Of a stretch of 49,025 bases of DNA, positions 47,058 to 49,025 are shown in pieces (the first letter of the stretch is position 1; each line of letters opens with the position of its first letter). Location: positions 1 through 49,025 of the forward strand of contig DASZGL010000064.1 in assembly GCA_035938875.1 (NCBI GenBank). Direction: 5' to 3'. The DNA is from DASZGL01 sp035938875 (lineage in GTDB: Bacteria; Chloroflexota; Dormibacteria; Aeolococcales; Aeolococcaceae). Both the position numbers and the translations under genes were made by a program. Under the pieces are notes generated by a model that worked only from the letters and a program-made list of their open reading frames with translations, searched no databases and was not told the DNA's origin.

Positions 47058-47125
47058 CTGAGCGCGCACCGGGTGGCGGAAGCGCCGCTCGCCGCCGCGC
47101 GATCCCCGGTGGGCACAATGCCGCG

Positions 47126-48817
47126 ATGACCGGTGCGGACATGCTCGAGGATGGCGTCTTCGACGTCGTCGTCGTCGGCGCCGGAATCACCGGCGCCGGT
47201 GTCGCGCGCGATGCCGCGCTGCGCGGCCTTCGCGTTTGCCTTGTGGAGCAGCGCGACTTCGCCTCGGGAACCACGTGGGGAAGCAGCGGCATGATCCACG
47301 GCGGGCTGCGCTACCTCGAGCACGACTGGGAGACGACCAGGATCTCCTCCCTCGATGGCGGCTACATCAAGCGCATCGCCCCTCACCTGCTCTTTCCGGT
47401 GGTGTTCGTCCTGCCCATATTCCCCGACACCAAGATGGGCATCGAGACAGCCGAAGTCGGCCTCGAGGCGTACGACCGGTTCCAACCCCTCAAGGCAGGC
47501 CGGCCCCACGTGCGCCTCAGCCGCGAGGAGGCACTGTGCCTCGAACCTGGGCTCAACCCGGCGCTTCTCGGCGCGCTGACCATGGACGAGTGGGGAGTCG
47601 ACGCCGCCCGCCTCGTCGCCGTCAACGCCCTCGCCGCGGGTGAGGCCGGTGCGGTGGTGCGCACCTGGACCGAGGTGACGTCGATCATCGTCGACGGTGG
47701 CCGGGTCGGCGGCGTGCGGGTGCGCTCGCGACTGTCTGGGGTCGAGGAGTCGATCCCCGCGCGTGCGGTCTGCAATGCCGCGGGCCCGTGGGGAGCCGAA
47801 CTGTGCGGCATGGCCGGAGCTCGCCTACGACTGCGTCCAGCCAAGGGAATCCATCTCATCTACGACAGGCGCATCACCAACGTCGCGCTCGGTGTCGAGG
47901 CCATCGACGGACGCAGCCTGCTGCTGGTGCCGCACACCAACCAGACCATCCTCGGCACCACCGACGACGACTACTACGGCGATCCCGAGCACCTCGAGAT
48001 CACCGAGGACGAGATCGAGTACGTGCTCGAGGCAGCCGACCGCGTGCTCCCCGGAATCCGCCGTTATCGCATCGCCCACGCCAACGCGGCGGTGCGACCG
48101 ACGCTCTACGAATGGCGCAAGTACGAGGACGATCTCACCCGTGAATACGAGGTCTTCGACCATGGCAGGCGTGACGGCGTCGCCGGGTTGGTGAGCATCG
48201 CCGGGGGCAAGATGTCGATGTTCCGCAAGATGGCGGAGGACACCGTCGACGAGCTCCTCCGCGTGCTCGGCCGGCCCCCGGTGCGCTGCACCACGCATGA
48301 GGTGCCGCTCCCTGGAGGAGCGCACCCGGTGTCCGTCGAGGACGTGGCCGGTCGTTTCGACCTGCCCTTGGCGGTGGCGACGCGACTCGTGGCGCGGCAC
48401 GGCGACCGCGCGGAAACCCTGCTGGAGCAGGCCGACAACGTAGAACGGCGCAGTGTCCTGTGCGAGTGCGAACCTGTGACCCGCGCCGAGGTGCGTCACG
48501 CCGTGCGTCACGAGCATGTCGAGCGCCTCGAGGACCTGTTCCGCCGGGTGCGCTGCAGCAGCGGCGGATGTCTGGGGATGCGCTGCTGCTGGAGCGCCGC
48601 CCAGGTGATGGCCGAGGAGCGCGGCTGGAAGCAGGGGCGTATCGAGGAGGAGGTTGCCGATTTTCTCGACGCCCGCTGGCAGCAGCGACCCGCGGTACTT
48701 CAGCACGGCGTCTCGGCGGCACAAGAGGAGCTCTATCGCGGAGCGATGTACAGCTTTGGCGCCTTCGGCGATGCCGCGATCGCCGGTTCGCCGCGGCGCA
48801 CCACGGAGCCCGGCTGA
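47126..48817 (+). CDS. glpA: FAD glycerol-3-phosphate dehydrogenase, GlpA-type with BFD-like Fe-S domain
   Basis: 563 aa. Oxidises sn-glycerol-3-phosphate to dihydroxyacetone phosphate and passes electrons to the membrane pool. FAD motif DVVVVGAGITGAGVARDAAL at about 13-32, VEQRDFASGTTWGSSGMIHGGLRYL, RPAKGIHLIYD, LVPHTNQTILGTTDDDYYGDPE, SIAGGKMSMFRKMAEDTVDELL. The C-terminal part has Cys in LCECEPVTRAEV and RCSSGGCLGMRCCW, fitting a BFD-like [2Fe-2S] domain as in anaerobic GlpA. ATG 47126 follows CACAAT by 6 bases. The next gene begins in its stop (TGATG) and is an Fe-S protein, as expected for an Fe-S partner. Confidence 0.9.
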   Translation: MTGADMLEDGVFDVVVVGAGITGAGVARDAALRGLRVCLVEQRDFASGTTWGSSGMIHGGLRYLEHDWETTRISSLDGGYIKRIAPHLLFPVVFVLPIFPDTKMGIETAEVGLEAYDRFQPLKAGRPHVRLSREEALCLEPGLNPALLGALTMDEWGVDAARLVAVNALAAGEAGAVVRTWTEVTSIIVDGGRVGGVRVRSRLSGVEESIPARAVCNAAGPWGAELCGMAGARLRLRPAKGIHLIYDRRITNVALGVEAIDGRSLLLVPHTNQTILGTTDDDYYGDPEHLEITEDEIEYVLEAADRVLPGIRRYRIAHANAAVRPTLYEWRKYEDDLTREYEVFDHGRRDGVAGLVSIAGGKMSMFRKMAEDTVDELLRVLGRPPVRCTTHEVPLPGGAHPVSVEDVAGRFDLPLAVATRLVARHGDRAETLLEQADNVERRSVLCECEPVTRAEVRHAVRHEHVERLEDLFRRVRCSSGGCLGMRCCWSAAQVMAEERGWKQGRIEEEVADFLDARWQQRPAVLQHGVSAAQEELYRGAMYSFGAFGDAAIAGSPRRTTEPG

Positions 48818-49025
48818 TGCCGGGAAGGTGGCAGCGTGCCAATGCGCTGCGGCGCCTTGCGGTGCTCTACGCGCGCCACACGGTACGCCGCAGCCTTCAC
48901 CGTGCGCCCGACGACGGCTTGGCGCGGTTCGAGGAGCTCTACACCCCCGAACGGATCACGGCGATCACCGCATCGGAGCGCGAGCAGATGGCGGCGCACG
49001 GGCGCTGCATCGGTTGCGGGCTCTG
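48817..49025 (+). CDS. Fe-S protein, N-terminal part (likely GlpC-like partner), cut by window end
   Basis: The first 69 residues are visible. After a helical basic N terminus (LRRLAVLYARHTVRRSLHRAPDDGLARFEELYTPERITAIT), GRCIGCGL opens a cysteine motif typical of a [4Fe-4S] ferredoxin domain. The ATG shares a base with the glpA stop (TGATG). A likely electron-transfer subunit for GlpA; the rest lies outside the window. Confidence 0.7.
   Translation, partial: MPGRWQRANALRRLAVLYARHTVRRSLHRAPDDGLARFEELYTPERITAITASEREQMAAHGRCIGCGL

Noticed and set aside
1..49025. CRISPR arrays, tRNA/rRNA genes, prophage or insertion sequences
   Set aside because: I looked for regular repeat-spacer units, tRNA-like cloverleaf ends and transposase or integrase motifs and saw none. 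The hairpin elements are not regularly spaced and have no associated cas genes.

Overview
The window is about 49 kb of a GC-rich bacterial chromosome (third codon positions are nearly all G or C) centred on the replication origin. dnaA and dnaN lie on the minus strand, and the rpmH-rnpA-yidD-yidC-jag operon runs away on the plus strand. parA/parB and a perfect DnaA box follow within 10 kb. I see no phage, CRISPR array, rRNA or tRNA. Several traits together fit a Chloroflexota/actinobacteria-like lineage, possibly Dormibacterota: DciA, an Rrf2-led SUF operon, RskA/ECF regulation, a MshA-like glycosyltransferase, DUF2203, and many genes whose -10 box sits 6-8 bases before the start codon (leaderless transcripts). 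That placement is inference; no marker-gene comparison was possible.

Layout. 1-3.8 kb: a beta-order DNA methyltransferase, an extra YidD coupled to an unknown secreted/membrane protein, and an MpaB-like oxygenase. 3.8-6 kb: MaoC hydratase and folate genes folP-folK. 6.1-11 kb: two unknowns, an OmpR-type regulator, a DUF4388 (PATAN) protein and a large lipoprotein. 11-15.9 kb: HAD phosphatase and glycosyltransferase (minus), divergent from an MGDG-synthase-like glycosyltransferase that is coupled to recF and dciA. 15.9-22.4 kb: origin core. 22.4-30.2 kb: M16 protease, ndk, lepB, divergent SOD, parAB, a LAGLIDADG-like gene, a CPBP protease and a DUF1499/SRPBCC-like protein. 30.2-36.3 kb: a small minus-strand transcription unit, lysA, an anchored protein, DUF2203, and a cupredoxin lipoprotein-ECF sigma-RskA cluster. 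36.4-42.9 kb: a complete SUF operon (rrf2-sufC-sufB-sufD-Rieske-sufS-sufU-sufT). 43-49 kb: a second cysteine desulfurase, zinc-ribbon protein, isocitrate-dehydrogenase-like enzyme, small membrane protein, response regulator and a GlpA-type dehydrogenase with an Fe-S partner cut by the window edge.

Genes are packed tightly. At least a dozen junctions use a 4-base NTGA overlap (ATGA, GTGA, TTGA and in one case CTGA), which implies translational coupling. Two genes, rpmH and the HAD phosphatase, appear to start at CTG.

The most unusual structure is a dispersed intergenic element of roughly 75-120 bp made of up to four consecutive GC-rich hairpins in a fixed order. It occurs at five clear places (one of them tandem) plus one diverged copy, always against a gene end, and once it forms the C-terminal codons of a gene. 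Other points worth attention are a 27-bp inverted repeat over the rrf2 promoter, a 14-bp-stem hairpin just upstream of dnaA, and a promoter-SD-17-codon-ORF-terminator unit at 30.3-30.6 kb.
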